This document shows, piece by piece, positions 25,868 through 35,428 of a DNA stretch of 64,000 nt. This DNA is from Candidatus Krumholzibacteriota bacterium. GTDB taxonomy: Bacteria > Krumholzibacteriota > Krumholzibacteriia > JACNKJ01. The stretch's first letter is position 1. Every line of letters begins with the position of its first letter. The notes beneath the pieces are model-generated. The model was not told the DNA's origin, searched no databases, and saw only the letters and a list, made by a program, of their open reading frames with translations. Location of the stretch: positions 1 through 64,000 of the forward strand of contig JAFGBK010000022.1 of NCBI GenBank assembly GCA_016933175.1. The letters are read 5' to 3'. The position numbers and the translations under genes are program-made.

Positions 25868-27394
25868 ATGACCCTGATCGGGGGAAAGTACCCGCGCTGG
25901 CTCGCGGCCCTGGCCCTGGCGGCCCTGCTGGCGCCGGCCGCCGTTCTGGCGGGCTACGAGGATCTCGAGAGCGAGGTCCAGGAGATCGTCCTGGACAACG
26001 GTCTCAAGCTGCTCCTGCTCGAGCGCCATGACGTACCCGTCTTCTCGTTCATGACCTACGTCGACGTGGGCGCCGTGGACGAGGACATGAACAAGGGCGG
26101 CCTCGCGCACGTCTGCGAGCACATGGCCTTCAAGGGCACCCAGGAGGTGGGCACCCGGGACTACCGCAAGGAGCGCGACCTGCTCGAGGCCATGGACGCA
26201 CTCTACGTGCAGATCCTCGCGGAGCGCCTCAAGGGCGATCTGGGCGACGCCGACCGCCTGGCGGCCCTGGAAGCGGAGTTCGCGGCGCTGCAGGAGCGGG
26301 CCGATGCGCTGGTGGAGCCCAACGAGTTCTCCAAGCTCGTGGAGATCAATGGCGGCGTCGGCATGAACGCCATGACCTCCACCGACGCGACGCGCTACTT
26401 CTACAGCGTTCCCTCCAACCAGCTCGAGTTCTGGGCGGCCCTCGAGAGCGACCGGTTCATCAATCCCGTGTTCCGGCAGTTCTACAAGGAGTGCAACGTC
26501 ATCTCCGAGGAGCGGCGCCAGGTCGTCGAGAGCAGCCCCCAGGGCCGCCTCTACGAGGAGTGGGTCACCCTGGCCTTCAAGGCGCACCCCTACGGGCAGC
26601 CCATCATCGGGCACCGCTCGGAGATCGAGGCCTACACCCGGCCCGATGCCGAGGCGTTCTTCCGCAGCCGCTACGGGGCCCAGAAGATCGTCGTCGCCGT
26701 GGTCGGCGACGTCTACCGGGACGAGCTGGAGCGCGTGGCGCGCAAGTACTGGGGCGAGGTGCCGCCGGCGCCCGCGGCCGAGCCCCTGCGCCTGGTGGAG
26801 CCCGAGCAGCTCGGCGAGCGGCGGGTGATCCTCGAGGATCCCAGCCAGCCCGTCGTGCTCATCGGCTATCACGTGCCCGACGCGCGGCACGCGGACACGC
26901 CGGCCGTCGAGGCCCTGGCCGACATCCTCGGGCGGGGGCGCGCCAGCCGGCTCTACACGAAGCTGGTGAAGGAGGACAAGTCGGCCCTGTTCGCCGGCGC
27001 CTTCGCCGGGATTCCCGGCGACAAGTATCCCAACAGCATGCTGGTCTTCGGCGTCCCCAACAGCGGCGTCGATCCGCTGGAGCTCGAGGCGTCCATCCTC
27101 GCGGAGCTGGACCGGGTGATGGCAGAGGGTGTCACCGAGGCGGAGCTGGCGGGCTACCGGAACCGGGCCCGGGCCAACTTCGTGCGGGGGCTGGAGTCCA
27201 ACACCGGCATGGCGAACCAGCTCTGCTATGCCGAGAAGGTCCTCGGCGGCTGGCAGCGGCTCTTCCATCAGCTCGACCTGATCGAGGCCATCACTCCGGC
27301 GGACGTCCAGCGCGTGGCCGGGCAGTACCTCACCAAGAGCAACCGCACCGTCGGCCTGCTGGTGACCCAGCCGGCCGCGGGGCAGGACAGCTAG
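25868..27394 (+). CDS. M16 zinc peptidase, active subunit
   Basis: This is a 508-residue exported protein with a signal peptide (1-28). The inverted zinc motif HVCEH is at residues 81-85 (His81, Glu84, His85), with the third ligand expected in the FYKECNVISEERRQV segment. A region of about 50 residues (105-150) is inserted between the two. The second M16 repeat starts near residue 260. It therefore has the full chemistry for degrading peptides or processing proteins in the periplasm. GGAGGTTTGACCC precedes the ATG. The next gene, 18 bases on, encodes an M16 protein without the motif, as in two-subunit M16 enzymes. Confidence 0.92.
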   Translation: MTLIGGKYPRWLAALALAALLAPAAVLAGYEDLESEVQEIVLDNGLKLLLLERHDVPVFSFMTYVDVGAVDEDMNKGGLAHVCEHMAFKGTQEVGTRDYRKERDLLEAMDALYVQILAERLKGDLGDADRLAALEAEFAALQERADALVEPNEFSKLVEINGGVGMNAMTSTDATRYFYSVPSNQLEFWAALESDRFINPVFRQFYKECNVISEERRQVVESSPQGRLYEEWVTLAFKAHPYGQPIIGHRSEIEAYTRPDAEAFFRSRYGAQKIVVAVVGDVYRDELERVARKYWGEVPPAPAAEPLRLVEPEQLGERRVILEDPSQPVVLIGYHVPDARHADTPAVEALADILGRGRASRLYTKLVKEDKSALFAGAFAGIPGDKYPNSMLVFGVPNSGVDPLELEASILAELDRVMAEGVTEAELAGYRNRARANFVRGLESNTGMANQLCYAEKVLGGWQRLFHQLDLIEAITPADVQRVAGQYLTKSNRTVGLLVTQPAAGQDS

Positions 27395-27412
27395 CCGCAA
27401 GGGGGCTCACCG

Positions 27413-29572
27413 ATGACGAGGCAATGGACCCTGAAGCTCCTGGGCGGACTGCTGGTCCTGGCCGTGATGGCAGGCGTCCTGGCTCCCGACGCGGCCCAGG
27501 CGGCGCGCAAGCGCCGCATCGACAGGATCATGGAAAACACCCCGGCGCTGCGCGACATCCGGCTGCCCGACATCCAGCGGCGCACGCTGGACAACGGCCT
27601 GGTGGTCTACCTGGTGGAGAACCACGACCTGCCGCTCGTCCAGATCCGGGCCCTGATCCGCGCCGGCGCCATCTACGAGCCGGCCGGCAAGGTGGGCCTG
27701 GCCGGCTTCACCGGCGAGGTCATGCGCACGGGCGGCACCGAGGCTCATCCCGGCGACGCGCTGGACGTGTTCCTCGAGGACCTGGGCGCCCGCATCGAGG
27801 TGAACATCGACGACGCCTCCGGCCTGGCCGCCATGAACTGCCTGGCCGAGCACCTGGACCAGGTCCTGCCCCTCTACGCGGAGGTCCTGCGCGAGCCGGT
27901 CTTCCCGCAGGAGAAGCTGGACCTGATCAAGACCCAGGCCAAGAGCGCCATCAGCCGCCGCAACGACGACGCGGGCCAGATCGCCCGGCGCGAGATCAAC
28001 AAGCTGATCTTCGGCGCCGACAGCCCCTACGCGCGGGCGCAGGAGTACGACCACGTCAACGCCATCGAGCGCGGCGACCTGGCCGAGTTCCACGAGTACT
28101 TCTTCCACCCGAACAACATGATTCTCGTGGCCGGCGGCGACTTCGACGCCGACGACCTCTACGGGCGCCTCGAGGCCGCCTTCGGCGACTGGCCGCCGGT
28201 GGAGACCTTCTATCCGCCGGACCCGATCCTCGAGGAGACGCCCGCCTCCGTGAACTACGTCTACAAGGAGGACGTCAACCAGTCCAAGGTGCGCATGGGC
28301 CACCTGGGCATCCGCCACGATGACGAGTACCTCTTCCCGCTTCTGGTCCTCAACGAGATCCTCGGCGGCGGCTTCGGCAGCCGGCTCGTGGACGAGGTCC
28401 GCACCAAGCGGGAGCTGGCCTACTCGGTCGGCGCCTACATGCTGACGGGCGACCACCATCGCGCGCCCTTCTACGTCGGCTGCGACACCAAGAGCGAATC
28501 CACGGTGAAGGCCATCCGGCTCATCCTCGACGAGATCCGCCGTGTGACCGTGGAGCCCGTCACCGAGGCGGAGCTGCACCGGGCCAAGGCGGGGCTCAAG
28601 AACGCCTTCGTCTTCCGGTTCGACAGCCCCTTCGACATCGCCTGGACCCAGGCCGAGACCGAGTTCTGGAGCAAGGACCCGGAGTACCTGGACAACTACC
28701 TGCGCAACATCGACGCCGTGACCGCCGCGGACATCCTCGCGGCGGCGCAGGCCCGCATCCGGCCCGACGAGCTGGCCATCCTCGTGGTGGGCCGGGCGGA
28801 GGACTTCGACGAGCCCCTGGACGCACTGGGCGCCGTCAACGAGATCGACATCACGATCCCCGAGCCCTCCTTCGCGGAGGAGGTCATCCCCGCCGCCACC
28901 GAGGCGTCCCTCGCCGAGGGCGAGCGCCTCATGGCGGACTGCTGCCGCGCCTACGGCGGGCAGCGGAAGCTGGCGGGCATCCGGGCCCTGGAGACCCGCG
29001 GCGACCTGACGGTCCAGGAAACCCCGGTCGGCCCCCTGACGCTCGGCATCGTCAATCGCGCGCTGGGCGACGACCGGCTGCGCATCGACACCACCAGCCC
29101 CTTCGGCAGCATGGTGCAGGTGGTCAACGGCGACGAGGGCTGGGCGAAGAATCCCATGGGCAAGCAGGCCATGACCGCCGAGATGATCGCGGACGCCTGG
29201 CAGGGCGAGCGCCGGTCGGTCCTGCACCTCCTGCGCGACCGGGAGGCCTGGCGGGCCCAGTACGTGGGGCGCCACGAGCTGGACGGCGCGCCGCGCGACG
29301 TGGTCTACCTGCTCGACGAGGCGGGTGAGTGGCTGAAGCTCTACCTCGAGCCGGAGAGCCACCTGATCCGCGCCATGGAGTACAAGGACAAGGGCGAGAC
29401 GGGCCCCGTCCGCAACCTCACCACCTTCGACGAGATCCGCCGGGTGGACGGCGTCGGCATCGCCCATGCCCTCCGGATCCACCATGACGGCAAGCTCTTC
29501 GCCACCTACTCGCTCTCGGAGGTCAGGATCAACCCGGACCTGGCCCCGGACCTGTTCACCGAGCCGGAGTGA
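27413..29572 (+). CDS. M16 peptidase-like non-catalytic subunit fused to a LolA-like domain
   Basis: This encodes 719 residues with a signal peptide (1-31). Two M16 domains occupy about residues 50-480. At the zinc site the sequence is VGLAGFTGEVMRTGG, so both histidines of HxxEH are lost. The R/Y pair of the inactive subunit type may be in GSRLVDEVRTKRELAYSVGA. From about 500 to 719 an extra beta-rich domain (ALETRGDLTVQETPVG, GSMVQVVNGDEGWAKNPMG, WLKLYLEPESHLIRAMEYKD) recalls LolA/LolB-like outer-membrane lipoprotein carriers. I infer a heterodimer with the upstream gene product, with the tail binding lipid or an acylated substrate. Confidence 0.85.
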   Translation: MTRQWTLKLLGGLLVLAVMAGVLAPDAAQAARKRRIDRIMENTPALRDIRLPDIQRRTLDNGLVVYLVENHDLPLVQIRALIRAGAIYEPAGKVGLAGFTGEVMRTGGTEAHPGDALDVFLEDLGARIEVNIDDASGLAAMNCLAEHLDQVLPLYAEVLREPVFPQEKLDLIKTQAKSAISRRNDDAGQIARREINKLIFGADSPYARAQEYDHVNAIERGDLAEFHEYFFHPNNMILVAGGDFDADDLYGRLEAAFGDWPPVETFYPPDPILEETPASVNYVYKEDVNQSKVRMGHLGIRHDDEYLFPLLVLNEILGGGFGSRLVDEVRTKRELAYSVGAYMLTGDHHRAPFYVGCDTKSESTVKAIRLILDEIRRVTVEPVTEAELHRAKAGLKNAFVFRFDSPFDIAWTQAETEFWSKDPEYLDNYLRNIDAVTAADILAAAQARIRPDELAILVVGRAEDFDEPLDALGAVNEIDITIPEPSFAEEVIPAATEASLAEGERLMADCCRAYGGQRKLAGIRALETRGDLTVQETPVGPLTLGIVNRALGDDRLRIDTTSPFGSMVQVVNGDEGWAKNPMGKQAMTAEMIADAWQGERRSVLHLLRDREAWRAQYVGRHELDGAPRDVVYLLDEAGEWLKLYLEPESHLIRAMEYKDKGETGPVRNLTTFDEIRRVDGVGIAHALRIHHDGKLFATYSLSEVRINPDLAPDLFTEPE

Positions 29573-29587
29573 GGTCCGGATGCGCCG

Positions 29588-30670
29588 ATGAAATGGCGAA
29601 AGACCATCGGCGAGTTCATTCGCAACGGATTGCGGCGCGGGAGCTATGACCCGCGCCGCAATCCCTTCCTCGTGTTCGGCTTCTTCTGGGGACTGCCCAT
29701 CCCCATCTACACCCTCTACTTCGGCTTTCCGCTGGCGGGACTGCCGCGCGAGGCGGCCCTGCTGCCGCAGCTTTTCGCCGCGCAGCCCTGGCAGATCTAC
29801 TTCCTGCTCCACCCCGTTCTGTTCGCGGGCATCTTCGGCATCCTCGGCGTCTTCTACGTCACCAAGGAGGAGCAGGTGGCCGAGCTGCTCCAGCAGATGC
29901 GGGACAAGGTCCGCGAGCTGAACCTGGCCAACCGCGACCTCAAGCAGCTCGATCGCATGAAGGACGAGTTCCTCAGCAACATCACCCACGAGCTGCGGAC
30001 ACCCCTGGTGACCATCCAGGGCTACAGCGAGATGCTCGGCTCCGGGCGCCTGGGCCAGCTCACGGACAAGCAGCGCAAGGCCCTGGACGTCATGCAGCGC
30101 AACCAGCAGCGGCTGGTGGCGATGATCGAGCAGCTCCTGGCCTACGGCCGGCTGGAGGAGCACGGCGGCCAGGTCTTCGAGAGCGCGTTCTCCGTTCGCA
30201 AGCTCATGCGCCACCTTCGTCAGAACTTCCTGCCCGCCATGGAGAAGAAGGGGATCCGCTTCGAGGTCATCGCGCCCGCGGAGGACCTGCAGGTCCTCGG
30301 GCAGGAGGACCTGATCGAGCAGGTCTTCGTCAACCTCCTCGGCAACGCCCGCAAGTTCACCGATCCGGGGGGGCAGGTCCTGTTCTACGTGGACAAGTCG
30401 GAGTACCCCGAGCGGGTCGCCCTGGTGGTCAAGGACAACGGTTGCGGCATTCCCGAGGATGAACTACCCTTCATCTTCGAGCGGTTCCGGCAGGGCGACG
30501 GTTCCATCAGCCGCCAGCACGGCGGCGCCGGGCTGGGCCTGGCCATCGTCAAGCGCATCCTCGACGCCCACCGCGCGCCCATCAAGGTCGAGAGCCGCCC
30601 GGGCGAGGGGACCCGCATCGCGGTCACGCTCCCGCTCGCCGCGGAGCGCCGGGCAGGCCCCAGGCGCTGA
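29588..30670 (+). CDS. Membrane sensor histidine kinase
   Basis: This encodes 360 residues. Two spans lie close to the N-terminus (about 28-50 and 70-91) with a 20-residue loop, leaving almost no periplasmic sensor; a coiled segment leads to HisKA with H134 in NITHELRTPL. The HATPase domain has N, G1 and G2 boxes (NLLGNARKF, DNGCGIPEDE, HGGAGLGLAIV). Such short-loop kinases sense membrane or cytosolic states. It lies 16 bases after the M16 subunit gene and 25 bases before a response regulator, its likely partner. The start has only a weak ribosome-binding site and may rely on coupling. Confidence 0.9.
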   Translation: MKWRKTIGEFIRNGLRRGSYDPRRNPFLVFGFFWGLPIPIYTLYFGFPLAGLPREAALLPQLFAAQPWQIYFLLHPVLFAGIFGILGVFYVTKEEQVAELLQQMRDKVRELNLANRDLKQLDRMKDEFLSNITHELRTPLVTIQGYSEMLGSGRLGQLTDKQRKALDVMQRNQQRLVAMIEQLLAYGRLEEHGGQVFESAFSVRKLMRHLRQNFLPAMEKKGIRFEVIAPAEDLQVLGQEDLIEQVFVNLLGNARKFTDPGGQVLFYVDKSEYPERVALVVKDNGCGIPEDELPFIFERFRQGDGSISRQHGGAGLGLAIVKRILDAHRAPIKVESRPGEGTRIAVTLPLAAERRAGPRR

Positions 30671-30694
30671 GAACCCGGGAAAGGAGACGGCGGC

Positions 30695-31441
30695 ATGAGC
30701 ACCAAGCCGCAGAAGATCCTCGTCGTGGACGACGAGCCCGACATCCTGGACATGCTCGAGAGCCTGCTGGCCTCGGAGGGCTTCGCGGTGGCCACGGCCC
30801 GGGGCGGCGAGGAGGCCCTCGCGGCCCTGGACGACACGCTCCAGCTGGTCCTCCTGGACCTGATGATGCCCGGCGTCGACGGCCACACCGTGCTCGAGCG
30901 GATCCGCGCACGCAAGGACGGCCTGGCCCGGGTGCCGGTCATCGTGCTCACGGCGCGCAACGACGTGGTGGACATCGGCCGCGCCCTGGACCGCGGCGTC
31001 GACGGCTTCATCGTCAAGCCCTTCGACACCGAGGACCTCATCCGCGCCATCAAGGGCACGCTCAGCGGCGATCCCGCCTCCTTCTACGCCAACTACGCCC
31101 AGGTCAAGGGCGTCACCTCGCGCAGCGGCAGCGGCTACCAGCAGGGCGACCGCATCGTCTTCCTGGACCTGGTGGAGACCGATCCCGAGTCGGACGAGAT
31201 CCTCGAGGCCCTCGAGCGCGAAGGTGTCTACCTGATGAGCATCCTGCACAGGGGCGAGGAGGACTCGGACCGCCGCCAGAGCGCCGTGCTCCTGACCGCC
31301 GAGAACGGCATCGCGTTCGGCGACTTCCTCAATGCCCTGCTCCAGTCGGGCAAGGTGATCATCACGGCCTGCCACATCTACAAGGACCGCCTGGACCTAC
31401 CCCACGACCTCTTCTCCGCCGGCGAGTACTCCCTGGAATAG
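30695..31441 (+). CDS. Response regulator with unfamiliar C-terminal domain
   Basis: This encodes 248 residues. The receiver covers residues 5-125: acidic pair in VVDDEPD, phospho-acceptor D55 in LLDLMMPG, Thr/Ser in VLTARND and Lys in FIVKPFD. The remaining 120 residues do not look like a DNA-binding, GGDEF or HD domain. They read as alpha/beta with RIVFLDLVETDPESDEILEA, VYLMSILHRGEEDSDRRQSA, VLLTAENGIAFGDFLNALLQ and GKVIITACHIYKD. It could be a protein-interaction output. It follows the kinase gene with AAAGGAG before the ATG, in the same run. Confidence 0.88.
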   Translation: MSTKPQKILVVDDEPDILDMLESLLASEGFAVATARGGEEALAALDDTLQLVLLDLMMPGVDGHTVLERIRARKDGLARVPVIVLTARNDVVDIGRALDRGVDGFIVKPFDTEDLIRAIKGTLSGDPASFYANYAQVKGVTSRSGSGYQQGDRIVFLDLVETDPESDEILEALEREGVYLMSILHRGEEDSDRRQSAVLLTAENGIAFGDFLNALLQSGKVIITACHIYKDRLDLPHDLFSAGEYSLE

Positions 31442-31460
31442 CCGGGCGAAGGGGGTGGCG

Positions 31461-32405
31461 ATGCCTGGGCGGACTTCCGTCTTCGGCGCGCCGGGCGGCG
31501 GCGAGCGCGTCACCTGGCTCGGGCTCGCGGTCAACGTCGTCCTGTTCGCCGTCAAGACGACCGCCGGCCTCGTCGGCCGCAGCCAGGTGCTGCTGGCCGA
31601 CGGCATCCACAGCCTCAGCGACCTGGCCACCGACATCTTCACCCTGGTGGCCTACGCGCAGGCGCGCAAGCCCCGCGACCGCGAGCACCCCTACGGGCAC
31701 GGCAAGATCGAGGACCTCGGCGCCCTGGCCGTCGGCGCCGTGCTGGTCCTGGTGGCCGCCGGCATGGCCTGGGCGGCCGTCGCGACCTTCCGCCGGGGCG
31801 AGCTGCCCGAGCGCAGCCCCTGGCTGGCGGTGGCCGCGGCCGTCTCCATCGTGGCCAAGGAGCTGCTGTTCCGCGTGACGCGCCGGCGGGCGCGCGCCCT
31901 GGATTCCCCCGTGCTCCTGGCCAACGCCTGGCACCACCGCTCCGACGCCCTCAGCTCCGTCGCCGCCCTGGCGGGCATCGGCCTCTACCTGCTCCTGCCG
32001 GCCTGGGACTGGGCCGACACCGCCGGCGCCGTCCTGGTGGCCGTCTTCATCGTCAAGGCCGGCGTGGACATCGCGCGCCGCGCGGCGCGCGACCTCGTGG
32101 ACACGGCGCCGCCGCGGGACTGGTCGCAGCGCATCCTGGAGTTCGTCCTCGCCGATGCATCCGTCGCTGGCATACGCAACCTGCGCGGCCGCTACTACGC
32201 CCAGCGCGTCGCCCTGGACATGGACATCCAGGTGGACCCCGAGATCAGCGTGCGCATGGGCCACGACGTCGCGCGGCGCCTGGAGCGGCAGATCCTCGCG
32301 CGGTTCCGCGAGGTCAACAGCGTCATGATCCACATCGAGCCCGACCTGCCCGACCCCGACGACGTCGCCGGCGGCGGCCGCAGCGGCGACCGCTCCCCAC
32401 CCTGA
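31461..32405 (+). CDS. Cation diffusion facilitator (CDF) transporter
   Basis: This encodes 314 residues of a divalent-cation/proton antiporter of the inner membrane, with six spans. The metal-site motifs are LADGIHSLSDLATD (helix 2) and HHRSDALSSVAAL (helix 5), and HPYGHGKIED follows helix 2. The C-terminal cytoplasmic metallochaperone-like domain begins near residue 215 (LVDTAPPRDWSQRIL). The substrate is probably Zn, Mn or Fe. The HD(x3)D signature of helix 5 is intact, so it should be functional. The ATG at 31461 is preferred to an in-frame GTG two codons upstream. It lies 19 bases after the regulator gene. Confidence 0.93.
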   Translation: MPGRTSVFGAPGGGERVTWLGLAVNVVLFAVKTTAGLVGRSQVLLADGIHSLSDLATDIFTLVAYAQARKPRDREHPYGHGKIEDLGALAVGAVLVLVAAGMAWAAVATFRRGELPERSPWLAVAAAVSIVAKELLFRVTRRRARALDSPVLLANAWHHRSDALSSVAALAGIGLYLLLPAWDWADTAGAVLVAVFIVKAGVDIARRAARDLVDTAPPRDWSQRILEFVLADASVAGIRNLRGRYYAQRVALDMDIQVDPEISVRMGHDVARRLERQILARFREVNSVMIHIEPDLPDPDDVAGGGRSGDRSPP

Positions 32406-32490
32406 ACGCCGGGCCGCCCCCGGCGGCCGCGCCGTCCCCCGCGGCGCGCCCCGCGCCCCGCGACTTCTCTCGCCCCGCGCGCGGGCGAGG

Positions 32491-32499
32491 TGCTATAAT
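32491..32499 (+). promoter_or_regulatory. Extended -10 promoter (TGCTATAAT) of the M14 peptidase gene
   Basis: TGC followed by a perfect TATAAT. No -35 hexamer is visible at 16-18 bases, consistent with an extended -10 promoter. The leader to ATG 32558 is about 52 bases with ATCGGAGG. Confidence 0.6.
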
Positions 32500-32557
32500 G
32501 AGAGCTCGGCGGGCCGGGGGCCCGCCACGCCACGCCAGCCCATCGGAGGTCCCCCTC

Positions 32558-34942
32558 ATGTCGAGACGATTGCTCGCTCGCCTCGCCGCGGCCGGGCTTT
32601 GCCTGCTCGTCGCGGCAGGCGCCCTCGCCGACGCGCCCCGCCACTCCCTGCTCCGCTACTGGATCGACACGCCCGCCGACCAGGCCTGGATCGACGCCAA
32701 CGCCGGCCGCCTGGACATCGCCGGCGGCCTGCGCGGCGACCACTACGACCTGGTCGTCATCCGGGAGGAGGCGGCGAGCTACCTCTCCCGCGGCAGCCGC
32801 GTGGAGGTGGTCCACGAGAACCTGGAGGCCTTCTACGCGTCGCGCCTCGGCGAGCGCGGGGACTTCGGCGTCTGGCACACCTACGACGAGGCCATCGCCT
32901 GGATGGACAGCCTGCACCTGCTCTACCCGGAGGTGGTCAGCGCGCGCTGGTCCATCGGCCAGAGCGTCGAGGGCCGCGACATCTGGTGCTACCGCGTCTC
33001 GGACAACCCCGAGGTGGACGAGGACGAGCCCGAGGCCCTCTTCGACGGCATGCATCACGCCCGCGAGATCATGGCCTCCGAGATCGATCTGATGCTCACC
33101 GAGCACCTGGCCCAGGCCTACTACGACCACGATCCCGAGATCCGCTGGCTCCTGCAGAACCGCGAAGTCTACATGGTGCCCATCGTCAATCCGGACGGCG
33201 TGGTCTACAACGAGCAGACGGATCCCAACGGCGGCGGCATGTGGCGCAAGAACCGCCGCAACAACGGCGACGGCACCTGGGGCGTGGATCCCAACCGCAA
33301 CTACCCCTTCCACTGGGGCGAGCCGGGCTGCAGCCACTACACCTCCGAGGAGACCTACTGCGGCCCCTCGGCCGGCAGCGAGCCCGAGGTCCAGGCCATG
33401 ATGGCCTTCATCAACGCCCACGACTTCGTCGTGCGCCAGAGCTGGCACTCCTGCGCGGGCATGACCCTCTACCCCTGGGGCTACACGACCGCCAACTCGC
33501 CCGACGAGGACCTCTTCCGCGAGATGGCGGCCGAGATGGTGAAGTTCAACGGCTACGCGCCCGGCCAGCCCGGCGACATCCTCTACATCGTCTCGGGCGG
33601 CAGCTTCGACTGGGACTACGGCGAGACCACCGATCACGACAAGATCATCAGCTTCACCAACGAGCTCGGCTCCAGCAGCGACGGCTTCTGGCCGCCGGCC
33701 AGCCGCCGCCAGCCCATCTTCGAGGACAACATCTGGCCGTCGGTCTACCTGATCCAGATGGCCGGCGTCCTGCGCGGCGTCACCTTCGACCACGCGCCGC
33801 TGCCCTTCACCGCCCAGGTGGCGGGGAGCTACGACCTGACCTGTGTGCCGATGGGCTACGAGGGCGCGGCGATCGATCCGTCAACGGTCGTCTGCCGCTA
33901 TCGCGTCGGCGGCGGCTTCTTCACCGAGCTGCCCCTGGCGCCCACGGGGAATCCCGACGAGTACGGCGGCGCGATCCCCGCCCAGGCCGCCGGCGCCGTC
34001 CTCGAGTACTACCTCGAGGCCGCCGACATCCTGGGCAACATGGGCACGAGCCCGCGCCTGGCGCCCAACGACCTGTACACCTTCGAGGTGGGCCAGTCCT
34101 TCGCCCACGACATGGAGGCCCCGCGCGGCTGGACGGCCGGCGCGGCGGGCGACGACGCCGACACCGGCCTCTGGGTCCGCGTCGAGCCCGTGGGCACCGA
34201 CGCCCAGCCCGGCGAGGACCACTCGCCCGGCGGCACCTACTGCTGGATCACGGGCCAGCACGTGGCCGGACAGAGCGTCGGCTACATGGACGTGGACGGC
34301 GGCCGGACCACGCTGCTCACGCCGGTCTACGACATGACCGGCGCCCAGAACCTCGGCGTCCAGTACTGGAAGTGGTACTCCAACGACCAGGGCAACGACC
34401 CCAACAACGACTGGTGGGACGTGGACCTGTCCAACGACGGCGGCCAGACCTGGACGAGCCTCGAGCACACCATGACCTCGACCAACGCCTGGGTGCCCGT
34501 GACCCACGACCTCTTCGAGCACTTCGCCGCCGCCGGCCTGGTGCAGCTGCGCTTCGTGGCCGCCGACGAGGGATCCGGCTCCATCGTCGAGGCGGCCGTG
34601 GACGACTTCAGCATCGTCGGCACCTTCGACGCCACGGCGGTGGAGGGCGAGGCGCCGGCGGGCCTGGCCCTGCGCCTGGCGCCGGCCCATCCCAACCCCT
34701 TCAACCCGCGCACGGAGCTGGCCTTCACACTGCCCGCGGCGGGCCGGGCGCGCCTGACCATTCACGACGCCCGCGGCCGCCTGCTGCGCACCCTGCTCGA
34801 CGGCGAGCTGGCGGCCGGCGAGCATCACCGGACCTGGGACGGTCGCGACGGCGCGGGCCGCCCGCTGGCCGGCGGCGTCTACTTCGTCCGCCTGGCCGCT
34901 GCTGAGACCGTCCTCGCCGGACGGCTGGTCCTGATCAAGTAG
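32558..34942 (+). CDS. Exported M14 zinc carboxypeptidase with C-terminal sorting module
   Basis: This encodes 794 residues with a signal peptide (1-25), a propeptide-like region to about 105 and an M14 domain to about 420. Zinc ligands are H167 and E170 in HHARE and H297 in SWHSC; the substrate-binding Arg is in VDPNRNYPFHWG and the catalytic Glu in SFTNELGSSS. Next come beta-rich modules (a fibronectin-like unit and a jelly-roll-like unit, about 430-700) and a final FlgD-like sorting module: HPNPFNPRTELAF, GRLLRTLLDGEL and GVYFVRLAA. It is probably exported across the outer membrane and acts on protein or peptidoglycan peptides outside the cell. Confidence 0.93.
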   Translation: MSRRLLARLAAAGLCLLVAAGALADAPRHSLLRYWIDTPADQAWIDANAGRLDIAGGLRGDHYDLVVIREEAASYLSRGSRVEVVHENLEAFYASRLGERGDFGVWHTYDEAIAWMDSLHLLYPEVVSARWSIGQSVEGRDIWCYRVSDNPEVDEDEPEALFDGMHHAREIMASEIDLMLTEHLAQAYYDHDPEIRWLLQNREVYMVPIVNPDGVVYNEQTDPNGGGMWRKNRRNNGDGTWGVDPNRNYPFHWGEPGCSHYTSEETYCGPSAGSEPEVQAMMAFINAHDFVVRQSWHSCAGMTLYPWGYTTANSPDEDLFREMAAEMVKFNGYAPGQPGDILYIVSGGSFDWDYGETTDHDKIISFTNELGSSSDGFWPPASRRQPIFEDNIWPSVYLIQMAGVLRGVTFDHAPLPFTAQVAGSYDLTCVPMGYEGAAIDPSTVVCRYRVGGGFFTELPLAPTGNPDEYGGAIPAQAAGAVLEYYLEAADILGNMGTSPRLAPNDLYTFEVGQSFAHDMEAPRGWTAGAAGDDADTGLWVRVEPVGTDAQPGEDHSPGGTYCWITGQHVAGQSVGYMDVDGGRTTLLTPVYDMTGAQNLGVQYWKWYSNDQGNDPNNDWWDVDLSNDGGQTWTSLEHTMTSTNAWVPVTHDLFEHFAAAGLVQLRFVAADEGSGSIVEAAVDDFSIVGTFDATAVEGEAPAGLALRLAPAHPNPFNPRTELAFTLPAAGRARLTIHDARGRLLRTLLDGELAAGEHHRTWDGRDGAGRPLAGGVYFVRLAAAETVLAGRLVLIK

Positions 34943-34960
34943 CGACGGGAAGCGATCGGA

Positions 34961-35009
34961 AACGCGCGGGCGCGGCCGGAAACGGCATCGCCCGCGCGTT
35001 TTCTTTTTC
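34961..35009 (+). terminator. Rho-independent terminator of the M14 gene
   Basis: AACGCGCGGGCG pairs with CGCCCGCGCGTT (12 bp, with a smaller hairpin in the loop), followed by TTCTTTTTCG. Confidence 0.8.
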
Positions 35010-35075
35010 GTTGCCGGATCGGGCGAAGTGTGAAAATCTCGTCTAGACTAGCAGTGGTCCAGCCGGGAGGAAGGC

Positions 35076-35294
35076 ATGGTTCCCACACCCGAGGGTGAGG
35101 CTCCGGAGAGCGTGGTCGTCTTCGACGGCAGCAGCGATCCCCAGGAGAAACGGGAGCTGGCGGCGATCATGCGCAGCCTCGCCACGGCCATCGAGAACGA
35201 CACCTACGCGGGCCGGCCAGTACTCGTCCTCGAGGAGCGCTGGTTGACCCTGCACAGGCGGACCCTCGCCCAGGCGCGCGGCGCCGGCGTCTGA
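35076..35294 (+). CDS. Small 72-residue acidic/helical protein
   Basis: ATG at 35076 follows GGGAGGAAGGC. The protein starts with a Pro/Glu-rich, probably unstructured segment, then VVVFDGSSDPQEKRELAAIM and two helices to the end (RSLATAIENDTYAGRPVLVL, EERWLTLHRRTLAQARG). There is no signal peptide, membrane span or known motif. It stands between the M14 terminator and the next promoter region, so it is monocistronic; a weak TAGACT at 35043 may be its -10. I do not recognise a family. Confidence 0.6.
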   Translation: MVPTPEGEAPESVVVFDGSSDPQEKRELAAIMRSLATAIENDTYAGRPVLVLEERWLTLHRRTLAQARGAGV

Positions 35295-35428
35295 GGATCC
35301 CGCACCCGGTCGCGGTCGCAGCGCGGGGAGACCCGTCGGGGCCGCACTATATTATTCAGAATCCCGTTCAATCCGCCGAATGTTCTCGCCTCCATCGCGT
35401 TCCGCCGCCATCTTGACCCCAGGCCGCG

